Assembly: GCF_029961155.1 (NCBI RefSeq)
Contig: NZ_JASBRH010000025.1
Span: 1 to 64,000 of the forward strand
Origin: Pontibacterium granulatum
GTDB lineage: Bacteria > Pseudomonadota > Gammaproteobacteria > Pseudomonadales > Balneatricaceae
Length of the DNA: 64,000 nt
Direction of reading: 5' to 3'
Shown here: positions 41,765-51,221 of the stretch, in pieces
Position numbering within the stretch: the first letter of the stretch is position 1
Layout of the letters: every line of letters starts with the position of its first letter
Position numbers and translations under genes: made by a program
The notes under the pieces: generated by a model
What the model was told of the DNA's origin: nothing
Database searches by the model: none
Seen by the model: only the letters and a program-made list of their open reading frames with translations

Positions 41765-42865
41765 TCAGAGCACGCGGTTTGTGGTCATGAACTTGGAGTC
41801 GGCATCCGGACCTGTATTGTCTGCATACAGCGTTACGCCGGAGCGCAGACAGATAGACAAGTTCTGATGGGATTCCTCTGTCTCCTTCGGCAACATCGCT
41901 TCTACCGCAGCCTTCTCGTCCAGCAACTCCTGCTCGGTTGCGGTCAGGCGCTGACGGCTGAACTCATTCACCTCGATGTCGTGAACGATCTGGTATCGAC
42001 CGTAGTTACAGATCACCGGGAAGGAGTAGAAGATCCCCTTAGTGATGCCATAGCTGCCGTCACTCAGGATACCCATACTGATGATTTCGCCCGGCTCGGT
42101 ACCCAGCACCCAATCACGCATCTGATCGACAATCGCCTGCGCGGCTGACGCTGCACTGGACAGGCCACGCGCTTCGATAATCTCACCACCACGCTGAGCC
42201 ACCTTAGGGATAAACTCTTCACGGTACCAGGCGGTATCGATCTGCGACATCGCCGGCTTACCCAGAATTGTGGCGTGGTGCAGATCGGGATACTGAGTCG
42301 GAGAGTGGTTGCCCCAGATCATGATACCGCCGATATCACGAGTGGTCGCACCACAGTGGTTTGCCAGAATACCCTTCGCACGGTTGTGATCCAAGCGAGT
42401 CAGGCAGGTAAACTGCGATGGACTCAGATCCGGTGCATTACGGCTGGCAATCAGCGCATTGGTGTTCGCCGGGTTACCGGTGATCAGCACTTTCACATCA
42501 CGGTTCGCGTAATCATTCAGCGCCTTGCCCTGACGCGCAAATATCTGCGCGTTCTCTTCGAGCAGATCGCGACGTTCCATACCCGGACCACGTGGCTTAG
42601 CGCCTACCAGCAGTGCGTAGTGGGCGTTTTTAAAGCCATCTTCAACATTGTCGTGCAAAGTAATGGTGTGCAGCAAAGGATAAGCACAATCCATCAGCTC
42701 CATCGCCACGCCACGCAGGGATTCCATCGCATGCGGCAACTCGATCAGCTGAAGGATCACCGGCTGATCTTTACCCATCATCTCCCCCGCTGCGATTTTA
42801 AACAGCAAACTGTAGCTGATTGCACCAGCAGCACCGGTGACAGCGATTCGTACAGGACGTCTCAT
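41765..42865 (-). CDS. mdh: Malate dehydrogenase with C-terminal extension
   Basis: 366 residues. [20 protein letters not shown] (NAD site), [17 protein letters not shown] (substrate loop), [15 protein letters not shown] and [14 protein letters not shown] (catalytic Asp-His pair) identify an MDH close to the cytosolic/MDH-2 type. The usual end of this family is near the [19 protein letters not shown] helix; here about 40 more residues follow (from PKETEESHQ to TTNRVL). The third Gly of the dinucleotide loop is Ser. TCA cycle enzyme oxidising malate to oxaloacetate. Single gene with its own terminator. Confidence 0.93.
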   Translation of the reverse strand: MRRPVRIAVTGAAGAISYSLLFKIAAGEMMGKDQPVILQLIELPHAMESLRGVAMELMDCAYPLLHTITLHDNVEDGFKNAHYALLVGAKPRGPGMERRDLLEENAQIFARQGKALNDYANRDVKVLITGNPANTNALIASRNAPDLSPSQFTCLTRLDHNRAKGILANHCGATTRDIGGIMIWGNHSPTQYPDLHHATILGKPAMSQIDTAWYREEFIPKVAQRGGEIIEARGLSSAASAAQAIVDQMRDWVLGTEPGEIISMGILSDGSYGITKGIFYSFPVICNYGRYQIVHDIEVNEFSRQRLTATEQELLDEKAAVEAMLPKETEESHQNLSICLRSGVTLYADNTGPDADSKFMTTNRVL

Positions 42866-43007
42866 TTACATAACCCTTAGTTATATCATTATAATTATTT
42901 ATACCTTCGACGAAAGTATATTCTTTTATACAGCAAAGTAAGCAGAAATTACTAAGGAATTGTTACCACGAGACGCAATTTGGCCGATTTTGGCCGTTTT
43001 TCGCAAA

Positions 43008-43032
43008 GCCTGTAACTACGGTAATTACAGGC
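43008..43032 (-). terminator. Hairpin at the end of the radical SAM gene
   Basis: GCCTGTAA and TTACAGGC pair around a nine-base loop; the stem includes the stop codon. TTTGCGAAAAA follows on the minus strand. A weak terminator at best. Confidence 0.4.
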
Positions 43033-43924
43033 CTCTGTATGTATCGTTACGAAGGGAAATAAGGGAAGGATGTTCCAGCGCTGTACGGATCTGGGAAAGC
43101 ATCTTGTCCTTATCACGCCCGAGGACGCCTCTCAGGACAAGATAGTTTGAAGCGTGATCACTGCGGAAAACCGTCTTTTCCAGCTCAGTATGGGAAAGCA
43201 TGACCTCCATCTCTCTGAACAGTCCGTGCTGGTCCAACAGCTCGAAGCCACCACCAAAGCCGTCCAGCACCTTGTCCATACCGTTTCGAAAGAACAGCAC
43301 CAGCGTAGCGAAGTAATCCGGCTGTGTTTCATTCACCAGCCGCGCAGACGCCAGTGCATGCTTCTCGCTATATTTTACGCCACCCATACCGTTAATGATC
43401 ATCACCGAGGTTTTCATGCCCGCGGCCTTAGCTTTAAGAAGCGCGTCACAGGTTGAGCGGTATGTCTCGCCCTTCTGGATCATCTCCAGAACCTCATCAT
43501 CGCCGCTCTCGGCACCGATGTAGAGCAACCCTAAACCCAATTCACGCAGCTCCTGGAGCTCTTCAACGGTTTTGTTCTTGAGATTTCGTGGTAGGCAGTA
43601 GGCGGAGACCCGGGTCACCAACGGCATATGCTCGCGGATCGCTTCCAGGATCGTTTTCAGGCGACGAAACGACAGCGCCATGGCATCACCATCCGCCAGG
43701 AAGATGCGCCGTACACCCGCAAGTTGCTCACCGCAGCGCCGGATCTCCTCCAGCACCTGATCTTCAGCCTTGGGTTTAAATTTCTTCTGGGGCGCCGTGT
43801 ACATTTCACAGAACGTACACTTATTCCAGCTACAGCCATTGGTCACTTGCAGTATGAGGGAGCTTGCCTCACTGGGCGGCCGGAACAACGGTTCTATGTA
43901 CTCGACGGGCGGATAGTAAAACAT
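43025..43924 (-). CDS. Radical SAM protein
   Basis: 299 residues. The iron-sulfur motif is in VTNGCSWNKCTFCEMY, that is C-x4-C-x2-C, one residue longer in the first gap than the classical C-x3-C-x2-C. Downstream are the glycine motif IFLADGDAMALSF, SAYCLPRN and GLLYIGAESGDDEVL typical of SAM-radical TIM barrels. There is no cobalamin or extra cluster domain. The family is common in proteobacteria and has no firm function. Located 15 bases after tatD on the same strand. Confidence 0.88.
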   Translation of the reverse strand: MFYYPPVEYIEPLFRPPSEASSLILQVTNGCSWNKCTFCEMYTAPQKKFKPKAEDQVLEEIRRCGEQLAGVRRIFLADGDAMALSFRRLKTILEAIREHMPLVTRVSAYCLPRNLKNKTVEELQELRELGLGLLYIGAESGDDEVLEMIQKGETYRSTCDALLKAKAAGMKTSVMIINGMGGVKYSEKHALASARLVNETQPDYFATLVLFFRNGMDKVLDGFGGGFELLDQHGLFREMEVMLSHTELEKTVFRSDHASNYLVLRGVLGRDKDKMLSQIRTALEHPSLISLRNDTYRGL

Positions 43925-43939
43925 AAGCTCCCTCCCTAC

Positions 43940-44722
43940 TTACACGGTCCGTACGCGGCTAAACAAGCGCTGGAAGTTCGCAGTGGTTTGCTCCGCCACC
44001 TCTTCTATACGCAGCCCTTTCAGATCGGCAACACACTGTGCCACCTCTACCACGTATTTAGGCTCGTTCTTCTTACCACGATGCGGTACTGGCGCCAGGT
44101 AGGGTGCATCAGTCTCAATCAGAATCCGATCCATTGGAATTGCTTTAACCACGTCACGCAACTCCGCAGCATTGCGGAATGTAACGATACCCGAGAATGA
44201 GATCATGTAGTTCAGGTCCAATGCAGCCTTTGCCATCTCCAGACTTTCGGTAAAGCAGTGCAACACGCCACCCACATCCGCATTACCGTTTTCACGGATA
44301 ATCTGCAGCGTATCTTCCCGTGCGTCACGGGTATGGATAATGGTTGGCAAACCGGTTTGGGACGATGCCAACAGGTGGTTACGGAAGCTTTCCTGCTGCA
44401 CCTCTACCGTGTCCTGTTGGTAGTAGTAATCCAGTCCGGTTTCGCCGATGGCGACTACACGCGGCAACTGCGCCGCCTCGACCAACGCCTCAACACTGAC
44501 AACCTGACCGTCAGTATTCAGTGGATGCACCCCAACGGAAGCAAAGATGTGCCCATAGGGTTTGATCCGATCATACATGGAGCGAAACTGCTCCATCTCG
44601 ATGGAGACACAAAGCATCTGCTGAACCTGACGCGCCTTTGCTGCATCCAGCATAGCGTCGAAATTACCGTTATAGGGAGAGAGGTCCAGCCGGTCTAGGT
44701 GACAGTGGGAATCGATAAACAT
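43940..44722 (-). CDS. tatD: TatD-family metal-dependent DNase
   Basis: 260 residues. MFIDSHCHLDRLDLSPY with the first metal ligands, VGVHPLN, AIGETGLDYYY, PTIIHTRDAREDTL, GVLHCFTESLEMA and LIETDAPYLAPVPHRGKKNE are in the standard order. The place after holB-pilZ is that of the YcfH-type member. 3'-5' nuclease on DNA/RNA in the cytosol. Confidence 0.93.
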   Translation of the reverse strand: MFIDSHCHLDRLDLSPYNGNFDAMLDAAKARQVQQMLCVSIEMEQFRSMYDRIKPYGHIFASVGVHPLNTDGQVVSVEALVEAAQLPRVVAIGETGLDYYYQQDTVEVQQESFRNHLLASSQTGLPTIIHTRDAREDTLQIIRENGNADVGGVLHCFTESLEMAKAALDLNYMISFSGIVTFRNAAELRDVVKAIPMDRILIETDAPYLAPVPHRGKKNEPKYVVEVAQCVADLKGLRIEEVAEQTTANFQRLFSRVRTV

Positions 44723-44741
44723 AGTAGAACTGTACGTATTA

Positions 44742-45092
44742 TTAGAGGGCGTTCGTGCGACGTTCGGAGTTCAACGCACCCGCCAGATGGTTTTCAATGG
44801 TGTTGACTAGCGTGGAGTCTTCAGCAGAGAGCTGGATACCGATACCCGGCACACGGCCGCCCTGAGCACCTTTTGGTGTTACCCAGATCACTTTGCCGGT
44901 CACCGGAATCTTGTCAGCCTCTCCCATCAACTCAAGCAGCATAAACACCTCTTCACCAAGGTGATAGTTGCGCTGCGTTGGCACAAACAGGCCACCGTGC
45001 TTGATATAGGGCATGTAGGCTTTGTAGAGATCTTCTTTGTTCTCGATGATAAGCGAGAGGATACCGTGACTGAGACGTGGGACCACTGACAT
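44742..45092 (-). CDS. PilZ domain protein
   Basis: 116 residues. A single PilZ-like domain: LYKAYMPYIKHGGLFVPTQR, GEEVFMLLELMGEADKIPVT, KVIWVTPKGAQGGRVPGIGI. The usual RxxxR c-di-GMP arm is not seen, so it belongs to the PilZ (type IV pilus) group that may not bind the nucleotide. Conserved position between holB and tatD in Pseudomonas-like genomes. Confidence 0.9.
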   Translation of the reverse strand: MSVVPRLSHGILSLIIENKEDLYKAYMPYIKHGGLFVPTQRNYHLGEEVFMLLELMGEADKIPVTGKVIWVTPKGAQGGRVPGIGIQLSAEDSTLVNTIENHLAGALNSERRTNAL

Positions 45093-45104
45093 TTCTATAC
45101 TCCG

Positions 45105-46094
45105 TTACCGTACTATCGCCGACCACGCCAGCAGAATACGTTCTAGCAACATCTGCTTGTTGGTGTTTTGCCTTAGTATAAGGCTTTTACGCTCTTCCTG
45201 AACCAGGCTTGCCAACTCAAACACTTTTGCAGGGTTAGTTTTTCGGCTTACCGCCACCAACATATTGTGCGCATCTTCCTGTTTCAGCGCTTCGTTCTCG
45301 GTCGCCTTGGCACGAGAGATATCAACCAACATGCTATACAACCAGCCCAGCATCAACTCAAGATCCGCCTTCTGCCACGCCTGCGCCACTTCCACAACAG
45401 TGCGACGCTGCTTAAGCACATCCGCCAGGCCTTTAACGAGCTGGCTACGCCATTCCGCCTGGTCCGATTCGCTGTAATTGAGTGTAGCCATCGGAGCGCC
45501 GTTATTAATCCGCAGTAGACGCTGGGCTTCATCGGCATCCAGACTTAATGCCTGAGCAACAAAGTCCGTAGCTACCTGCTCGCTCGGTAACGGACACTCT
45601 ACACGCTGACAGCGACTCTTAATTGTCGGCATAACCTGCCCCAATCGATCGGTGATCAGCATCAGAACCGTATCCTTCCCCGGCTCCTCCAGCATCTTCA
45701 GCAGTGCGTTGGCCGCTGCAACATTCATTGCATCGGCCGGATTGATGATGACCACACGGTAACCACCTTGTTGCGCGGTACTGCAGATAAAATCAGTCAG
45801 CTGACGAATTTGATCAACCTTGATCGGCTTACCGATATCATCCGGTTCAAGCAGATAGAGGTCAGGATGGCCATCTACGTTATTCAGCTCACAGGCCTTA
45901 CAACTGCCACAAGGCTGGTCGCCCTGCGGGCTCTGACAAAGAAGGTAATGTGCAAATGCAGTAGCGAAGTTGGCTTTACCAATCCCCTGCGCACCATGCA
46001 CGATCAATGCATGCGGCAAACGCTGGGTGCGATGCAATTCACACAAATGAACCCGACACTCAGCAAGCCACGGAAAGACCTCAGCCTTAGCCAT
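45105..46094 (-). CDS. holB: DNA polymerase III delta' subunit
   Basis: About 329 residues from ATG 46094, which overlaps the end of tmk by eight bases; the longer frame runs inside tmk. AAA+ features: PHALIVHGAQGIGKANFATA (Walker A-like), a zinc knot CQSPQGDQPCGSCKAC, VIINPADAMNVAAANALLKM (Walker B region, LLKMLEEP) and PTIKSRCQRVECP (sensor 1). Part of the clamp loader. Confidence 0.93.
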   Translation of the reverse strand: MAKAEVFPWLAECRVHLCELHRTQRLPHALIVHGAQGIGKANFATAFAHYLLCQSPQGDQPCGSCKACELNNVDGHPDLYLLEPDDIGKPIKVDQIRQLTDFICSTAQQGGYRVVIINPADAMNVAAANALLKMLEEPGKDTVLMLITDRLGQVMPTIKSRCQRVECPLPSEQVATDFVAQALSLDADEAQRLLRINNGAPMATLNYSESDQAEWRSQLVKGLADVLKQRRTVVEVAQAWQKADLELMLGWLYSMLVDISRAKATENEALKQEDAHNMLVAVSRKTNPAKVFELASLVQEERKSLILRQNTNKQMLLERILLAWSAIVR

Positions 46095-46731
46095 CCTGCT
46101 TCTCCACAAAGCGATTAACGGCTTGTGCAATCTGTCGCTGAACCGCACCCAGCTCCACCGAAGCATCGATCACAGCAAAACGCAGCGGATCATTTGCAGC
46201 TCGTTTCAAGTAGGCGGCACGCACTTTTTCAAAGAAAGTCACTTTTTCCTGCTCGAAGCGATCCGGTGTACTGCGTGCACTGGCCCTCGCTAATCCGGTT
46301 TCCACGTCCAGATCCAGCAACAACGTCAAGTCGGGCTGAAGCCCTTTCTGCACAAGACTTTCCAGTAACGCGATACTCTCCTGATTGACACCGCGACCAC
46401 CGCCCTGATATGCAAAAGTAGCATCAGTGAAGCGATCGCTGACCACCCAGGCACCGCGTTCCAGGGCCGGTTTGATTACATTCTCTATATGCTGGGCACG
46501 CGCCGCAAACATCAACAACAGCTCGGCATCTTCCGATACGTTTTCTTCACGTGGCTGAAGTAGCAAGTTACGCAACTCTTCAGCCATCGGTGTACCACCA
46601 GGTTCTCGCGTCAGCACAATCTCTATACCACGCTCCTGCAGCAGAGAGCATAGAAACTCGATATTGGTGGACTTGCCCACCCCTTCAGTGCCTTCTACGG
46701 TGATAAAGCAACCACGCTTCAGTGTATTCAT
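46087..46731 (-). CDS. tmk: Thymidylate kinase
   Basis: 214 residues. GCFITVEGTEGVGKSTNIEF (P-loop), LTREPGGTPMAEELRNLLL (DRY-like substrate region follows as VVSDRFTDATFAYQGGGRG) and the LID ASARSTPDRFEQE. It phosphorylates dTMP. Its start is three bases from the mltG stop. Confidence 0.96.
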   Translation of the reverse strand: MNTLKRGCFITVEGTEGVGKSTNIEFLCSLLQERGIEIVLTREPGGTPMAEELRNLLLQPREENVSEDAELLLMFAARAQHIENVIKPALERGAWVVSDRFTDATFAYQGGGRGVNQESIALLESLVQKGLQPDLTLLLDLDVETGLARASARSTPDRFEQEKVTFFEKVRAAYLKRAANDPLRFAVIDASVELGAVQRQIAQAVNRFVEKQDG

Positions 46732-46734
46732 CTA

Positions 46735-47760
46735 TTAAGGTGTCGACCGGTAATCTTTACGGCGCTGCAGCTGATAGCGGCGCACCGCGTTGTTATGTTC
46801 AATCAGAGTATTTGAAAACTGGTGGCTACCATCGCCTTTCGCTACAAAATAGAGCGACTTACCTGGCTTCGGATTCAAAGCAGCCTGGATCGCCTCTTCC
46901 CCCACCAAGGCAATTGGCGTCGGAGGCAGCCCCTTGATGACGTACGTATTATAAGGTGTAGGACGGCGCAGATCTGCACGACGAATATTGCCTTTATACT
47001 TCTCGCCCATACCATAAATTACGGTTGGATCTGTTTGCAGGCGCATCCCCTTGTTTAGACGTCGCACGAATACCCCGGCAATCTCCGGCCGCTCGTCCGG
47101 GCGCGCGGTTTCCTTCTCAACAATGGACGCCATGGTCAGCGCTTCGTAGGGGTTCTTGTAAGGCAAAGATTTCGAACGCTCCGTCCATGCAGCCTGCAGC
47201 TTCTGATTCAGCAAACGCTGTGATCGCTTAAGAATATCCAGATCCGTTGTACCACGCTCAAAGTTGTAGGTTTCTGCCAGAAACAGCCCTTCCAGTGACG
47301 GGTACTCAACCTGCAGTGCCGCTTTCACATCATCTGCGGATTTATCCTTGAGCGTCTGTACCAACACCGGATCTTTCCGCAACTGCACCAACAGATCATT
47401 GGCCGTACTACCTTCAATAATGGTGAAGCTGTATTGGATAGATTTACCGCTGACCAGCACATCAACCAGCCCCTTCGGAGTCGAACCCTGCTTGATCTTG
47501 TATTCGCCTGCACGAATCTTGGCTGCGAGCCCGCTTTGACGGCCGTAGGCTTTCATAAACAGCGGTTTGTCGATTACACCATCCGATACCAGCGTACCCA
47601 CAACCGTGTTGTAACTACTGCCTTTCGGCACCGCCAACACATAGTCTGCATCGACTGTTACCGGCGCGTTAAGAAACCCTTGATACTGCTGCCAGCCTAC
47701 TGCCGCTGCACCCGCCGCCAATACAACGGGCAGCGATACCAACACAAGACCACGGCTCAC
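46735..47760 (-). CDS. mltG: Endolytic peptidoglycan transglycosylase MltG
   Basis: 341 residues starting at GTG 47760 with GAGGAG eight bases upstream, overlapping the pabC stop. One N-terminal membrane helix (LVLVSLPVVLAAGAAAVGW), a LysM-like segment, then the YceG domain with the catalytic Glu in ALTMASIVEKETARPDERP and the signature TDPTVIYGMGEKYKG, ending PTPIALVGEEAIQAAL. It cuts nascent glycan strands at the inner membrane. Confidence 0.95.
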   Translation of the reverse strand: MSRGLVLVSLPVVLAAGAAAVGWQQYQGFLNAPVTVDADYVLAVPKGSSYNTVVGTLVSDGVIDKPLFMKAYGRQSGLAAKIRAGEYKIKQGSTPKGLVDVLVSGKSIQYSFTIIEGSTANDLLVQLRKDPVLVQTLKDKSADDVKAALQVEYPSLEGLFLAETYNFERGTTDLDILKRSQRLLNQKLQAAWTERSKSLPYKNPYEALTMASIVEKETARPDERPEIAGVFVRRLNKGMRLQTDPTVIYGMGEKYKGNIRRADLRRPTPYNTYVIKGLPPTPIALVGEEAIQAALNPKPGKSLYFVAKGDGSHQFSNTLIEHNNAVRRYQLQRRKDYRSTP

Positions 47761-48575
47761 GCCTGATACTCCTCTACAAGATACGTCCGGGCAGCTTTTG
47801 CAACCGGACCTAATGCATAATAATTCGAATCCAGCTGCTTCACCGGCCAGATATCGATAAGGCTGTTACATATAAAGATCTCATCTGCTGAGATGACATC
47901 GGCTAACGGATACAACCCAACTTCGACTGAGTGACCGTCTGCAGTAAACTTTTCAATCAGGAAGTCGCGTACAACACCCGCAACACCACATCGTTCGAGA
48001 GACGGCGTATAGATAACCCTATCCTTCACCCAGAACAGATTGCTCATGGTACCTTCTACCACGAACCCTTCGTAGTCCAGTACAACACCTTCATTGATCG
48101 CCGGATCAGACCACTCGTTTCGCGCTAATACCTGTTCCAGACGGTTAAGGTGTTTGATACCCGCCAGAGCAGGATTCACACCCAATCGTGTATCACAAAC
48201 CTTTAGGGTTATTCCCTCTTCTGCTTGATTACCATAAGCAGGCTTTGGCCCCAACATAATAACGCGGGTTGCTTCCATATCAGCAGCATAACTGTAGCCC
48301 CGACCTCCCACACCTCGCGAAAGAGTAAGCTTTAGCACTCCATCGTCCGGTAAGTTGATCTCAGCCAGATCCTCAAGCAGTTGGTCGATAACCGAAGCGT
48401 CAAAGCCTAAGCGCACGGCCCCGCTGCGCATCCGCGTAATGTGACGCGCCATGAGTTGTGATTTTCCATGGCTGATCTGAATAGTCTCAAACAGACCATC
48501 ACCATAAGCAAAACCACGGTCACGCACGTCAATCTGCGTCTGCTGCTTACCGTTTATCCAGAGGGTTTGAGTCAT
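47757..48575 (-). CDS. pabC: Aminodeoxychorismate lyase
   Basis: 272 residues of the fold-type IV PLP family: WINGKQQTQIDVRDRGFAYG, GLFETIQI, PLP lysine in LAGIKHLNRLEQVLARNEW, EGFVVEGTMSNLFWV. It makes 4-aminobenzoate for folate. It lies downstream of fabF behind a terminator, the standard gammaproteobacterial order. Confidence 0.93.
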   Translation of the reverse strand: MTQTLWINGKQQTQIDVRDRGFAYGDGLFETIQISHGKSQLMARHITRMRSGAVRLGFDASVIDQLLEDLAEINLPDDGVLKLTLSRGVGGRGYSYAADMEATRVIMLGPKPAYGNQAEEGITLKVCDTRLGVNPALAGIKHLNRLEQVLARNEWSDPAINEGVVLDYEGFVVEGTMSNLFWVKDRVIYTPSLERCGVAGVVRDFLIEKFTADGHSVEVGLYPLADVISADEIFICNSLIDIWPVKQLDSNYYALGPVAKAARTYLVEEYQA

Positions 48576-48675
48576 CGCACTGTGGACCTTCAGATATCTG
48601 AACCTTCATATAAAGGTCAAGTTACCACCTTAAGCCTTTGAACTGAATGGAAATATTGCTGAGAGGTGATTATCG

Positions 48676-48711
48676 AGGAAAAGAAGCGGAAGGTATCAAA
48701 CACTTCCGCTT
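48676..48711 (-). terminator. Terminator after fabF
   Basis: AAGCGGAAG and CTTCCGCTT form a nine-pair stem with a ten-base loop, followed on the minus strand by CTTTTCC. A second short stem (AACACAT/ATGTGTT) lies directly after the fabF stop. Confidence 0.75.
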
Positions 48712-48728
48712 TAACACATCTATATGTG

Positions 48729-49967
48729 TTAGGTATTTTTGAAGACCAACGTCCCGTTGGTACCACCAAAACCGAAGGAGTTGGAGATCGCCGCGTTCAG
48801 CGCCGCTTCCTGTGGCTGGTGCGCTACATAGTTCAGGTCACAACCTTCGGACGGGTTGTCCAGGTTGATCGTCGGCGGTGCGATCTGGTCACGCAGAGCC
48901 AGCACACAGAAGATCGCCTCTACCGCACCGGCCGCACCCAATAGATGCCCCACCATGGATTTTGTCGAACTCATTCGAACCTGCCCCGCCGCGTTACCCA
49001 ACACCTGCTTCGCAGCATTGGACTCGGCAATATCACCTGCTGGCGTGGAGGTTCCATGCGCGTTAATGTAATGCACTTCGTCAGCATTCAACCGTGCATC
49101 ACGAATCGCATTACTCATCGACAACGCTGCGCCTTCACCATTTTCAGGCGGTGCGGTCATGTGGAACGCATCATCACTCATGCCAAAGCCAGCAAGCTCA
49201 CAATAGATCTTCGCACCTCGCGCCTTGGCATGTTCGTATTCTTCAAGAATCAGGATACCAGCACCGTCACCCAGTACGAATCCGTCACGATCCTGATCCC
49301 ATGGACGACTAGCAGCCTGCGGATCATCGTTGCGGGTAGACAGTGCACGCGCTGCAGAGAACCCCCCGATACCCAATGGCGTTGTCGCCATCTCGGAACC
49401 ACCCGCCAACATCACGTCAGCATCACCATACTGGATCATGCGCATCGCCTGACCAATATTGTGGGTTCCGGTTGTACACGCAGTGGTTATCGCTATATTC
49501 GGGCCTTTAAAGCCGTACTTAATCGCAAGATTCCCTGCGATCATATTAATTATGCTGCCAGGCACAAAAAATGGAGAGATTCGGCGTGGACCGCTTTTCT
49601 CAAGCAGATCACAGTTTTTTTCGATCATCGGCAAGCCACCGATGCCCGAACCGATTGCGCAACCGATACGCGGCGCGTTTTCGTCTGTCACCTCCAAACC
49701 AGCATCGTTAACCGCCTGAATAGCAGCAGCCATACCGTACTGGATGAAGAGATCCATCTTACGCGCTTCCTTGGCGCTCATATATTCGCTGACATCGAAA
49801 TTCTTAACCGATGCAGAGAAACGGGTTGGGAACGCAGAAGCATCAAAATGCTCGATATCCGCCGCACCGCTTTTTCCTGCCAAGATGTTTTCCCAGGTTT
49901 CCTGGACTGTATTACCAACCGGGGTAAGCATACCCATACCGGTAACAACCACTCGCCTGCGTGACAT
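48729..49967 (-). CDS. fabF: 3-oxoacyl-ACP synthase II
   Basis: 412 residues from ATG 49967 (GGGAGG six to seven bases upstream), matching the length of E. coli Fab[19 protein letters not shown] start, catalytic Cys in [20 protein letters not shown], His residues in [13 protein letters not shown] and [13 protein letters not shown], and [11 protein letters not shown] at the end. Elongating condensing enzyme of type II fatty acid synthesis. Confidence 0.96.
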   Translation of the reverse strand: MSRRRVVVTGMGMLTPVGNTVQETWENILAGKSGAADIEHFDASAFPTRFSASVKNFDVSEYMSAKEARKMDLFIQYGMAAAIQAVNDAGLEVTDENAPRIGCAIGSGIGGLPMIEKNCDLLEKSGPRRISPFFVPGSIINMIAGNLAIKYGFKGPNIAITTACTTGTHNIGQAMRMIQYGDADVMLAGGSEMATTPLGIGGFSAARALSTRNDDPQAASRPWDQDRDGFVLGDGAGILILEEYEHAKARGAKIYCELAGFGMSDDAFHMTAPPENGEGAALSMSNAIRDARLNADEVHYINAHGTSTPAGDIAESNAAKQVLGNAAGQVRMSSTKSMVGHLLGAAGAVEAIFCVLALRDQIAPPTINLDNPSEGCDLNYVAHQPQEAALNAAISNSFGFGGTNGTLVFKNT

Positions 49968-50001
49968 CATGATCCTCCCAAAATGCAACCTACAGATAAA
50001 A

Positions 50002-50037
50002 GAAAAGCCGCACTATACGAGATAGCTGCGGCTTTTC
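50002..50037 (-). terminator. Attenuator/terminator between acpP and fabF
   Basis: GAAAAGCCGCA and TGCGGCTTTTC form an 11-pair stem with a 14-base loop, followed on the minus strand by TTTTATC. It lies 22 bases after the acpP stop and would let acpP be made in excess over fabF. Confidence 0.75.
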
Positions 50038-50058
50038 GGGTATTCGAGACTGTGTCGA

Positions 50059-50292
50059 TTACTGGTTAGCGAGAACGTAATCGATTGCCAGCTGAACAGT
50101 AGTGATTTTCTCTGCTTCTTCGTCAGGGATCTCGGTTTCGAATTCCTCTTCCAGAGCCATCACCAGCTCAACAGTGTCCAGAGAGTCAGCACCCAGATCT
50201 TCTACAAATGCTGCAGAGTTTACTACTTCCTCTTCTTTAACACCCAGCTGTTCAGCGATGATTTTCTTTACGCGCTCTTCAATGTTGCTCAT
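50059..50292 (-). CDS. acpP: Acyl carrier protein
   Basis: 77 residues, acidic. [20 protein letters not shown] start; phosphopantetheine Ser in [19 protein letters not shown]. Central carrier of fatty acid synthesis, between fabG and fabF as usual. Confidence 0.97.
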   Translation of the reverse strand: MSNIEERVKKIIAEQLGVKEEEVVNSAAFVEDLGADSLDTVELVMALEEEFETEIPDEEAEKITTVQLAIDYVLANQ

Positions 50293-50454
50293 AGCTCTTC
50301 CTATCTTCTTATCAACACCACCACATTAATGATGTGGTACAGGATTCTAATGAAGCCGATCTGCCTGTTCAAGCAGGTCAGCGATAATTTTCATCGTTAA
50401 CTGACGGCACATTATCGCCAATTGACGAAAAAAAACAATTCTTTGATGCCCCTA

Positions 50455-51198
50455 TCAGGACATATACATGCCACCGTTGACGTGGATCGTTTCACCGGTC
50501 ACATAACCGCCGCCCTGACTGGCCAGGAAACCAACAACTGCAGCAATCTCTTCAGGCTGACCCAGACGGTTCATCGGGATCTGAGACTGAAGTTTTTCTT
50601 TGTGCTCTTCTGGCAGGCCAGAGGTCATATCAGTATCGATAAAACCAGGTGCCACGCAGTTTACAGCAATGTTGCGGGAACCAACTTCACGTGCCAGCGC
50701 ACGGGTAAAGCCTTCCATGCCAGCTTTTGCAGCTGCGTAGTTCGCCTGACCTGCGTTACCCATGGAAGCAACAACGGAGCTTACGCTGATGATGCGGCCC
50801 CAACGCGCTTTGGTCATACCACGCAGACAACCTTTAACCAGACGGTATACGGAGTTCAGGTTGGTGTTCATCACCGCATCCCACTCGTCGTCTTTCATGC
50901 GCATCATGATGTTGTCGCGCGTAATACCCGCGTTGTTCACCAGAATCTCAATCGCGCCGTACTCGGACTGAACATCCTTCAGCACCGCATCTACAGACTC
51001 AGAGGAAGCCACATCCAGTACCAGACCAGTACCTTTGATACCTGCTTCAGTCAGATATTCGGAGATAGTCGCTGCGCCGTTCTCGCTGGTTGCAGTACCC
51101 ACTACAACAGCACCCTGGCGACCCAGCTCCTTAGCGATTGCCTTACCAATACCTCGGGTAGCGCCGGTAACCAGCGCAACTTTACCTTCAATGCTCAT
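50455..51198 (-). CDS. fabG: 3-oxoacyl-ACP reductase
   Basis: 247 residues, SDR fold. KVALVTGATRGIGKAIAKEL (NADPH site), NNAGITRDNIMMRMKDDEW, Ser-Tyr-Lys triad in ISVSSVVASMGNAGQANYAA and AAKAGMEGFTRAL, and VAPGFIDTDMT. Reduces 3-oxoacyl-ACP. Confidence 0.96.
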   Translation of the reverse strand: MSIEGKVALVTGATRGIGKAIAKELGRQGAVVVGTATSENGAATISEYLTEAGIKGTGLVLDVASSESVDAVLKDVQSEYGAIEILVNNAGITRDNIMMRMKDDEWDAVMNTNLNSVYRLVKGCLRGMTKARWGRIISVSSVVASMGNAGQANYAAAKAGMEGFTRALAREVGSRNIAVNCVAPGFIDTDMTSGLPEEHKEKLQSQIPMNRLGQPEEIAAVVGFLASQGGGYVTGETIHVNGGMYMS

Positions 51199-51221
51199 TA
51201 CTAAGTTCCTTGCTCCGGAAA

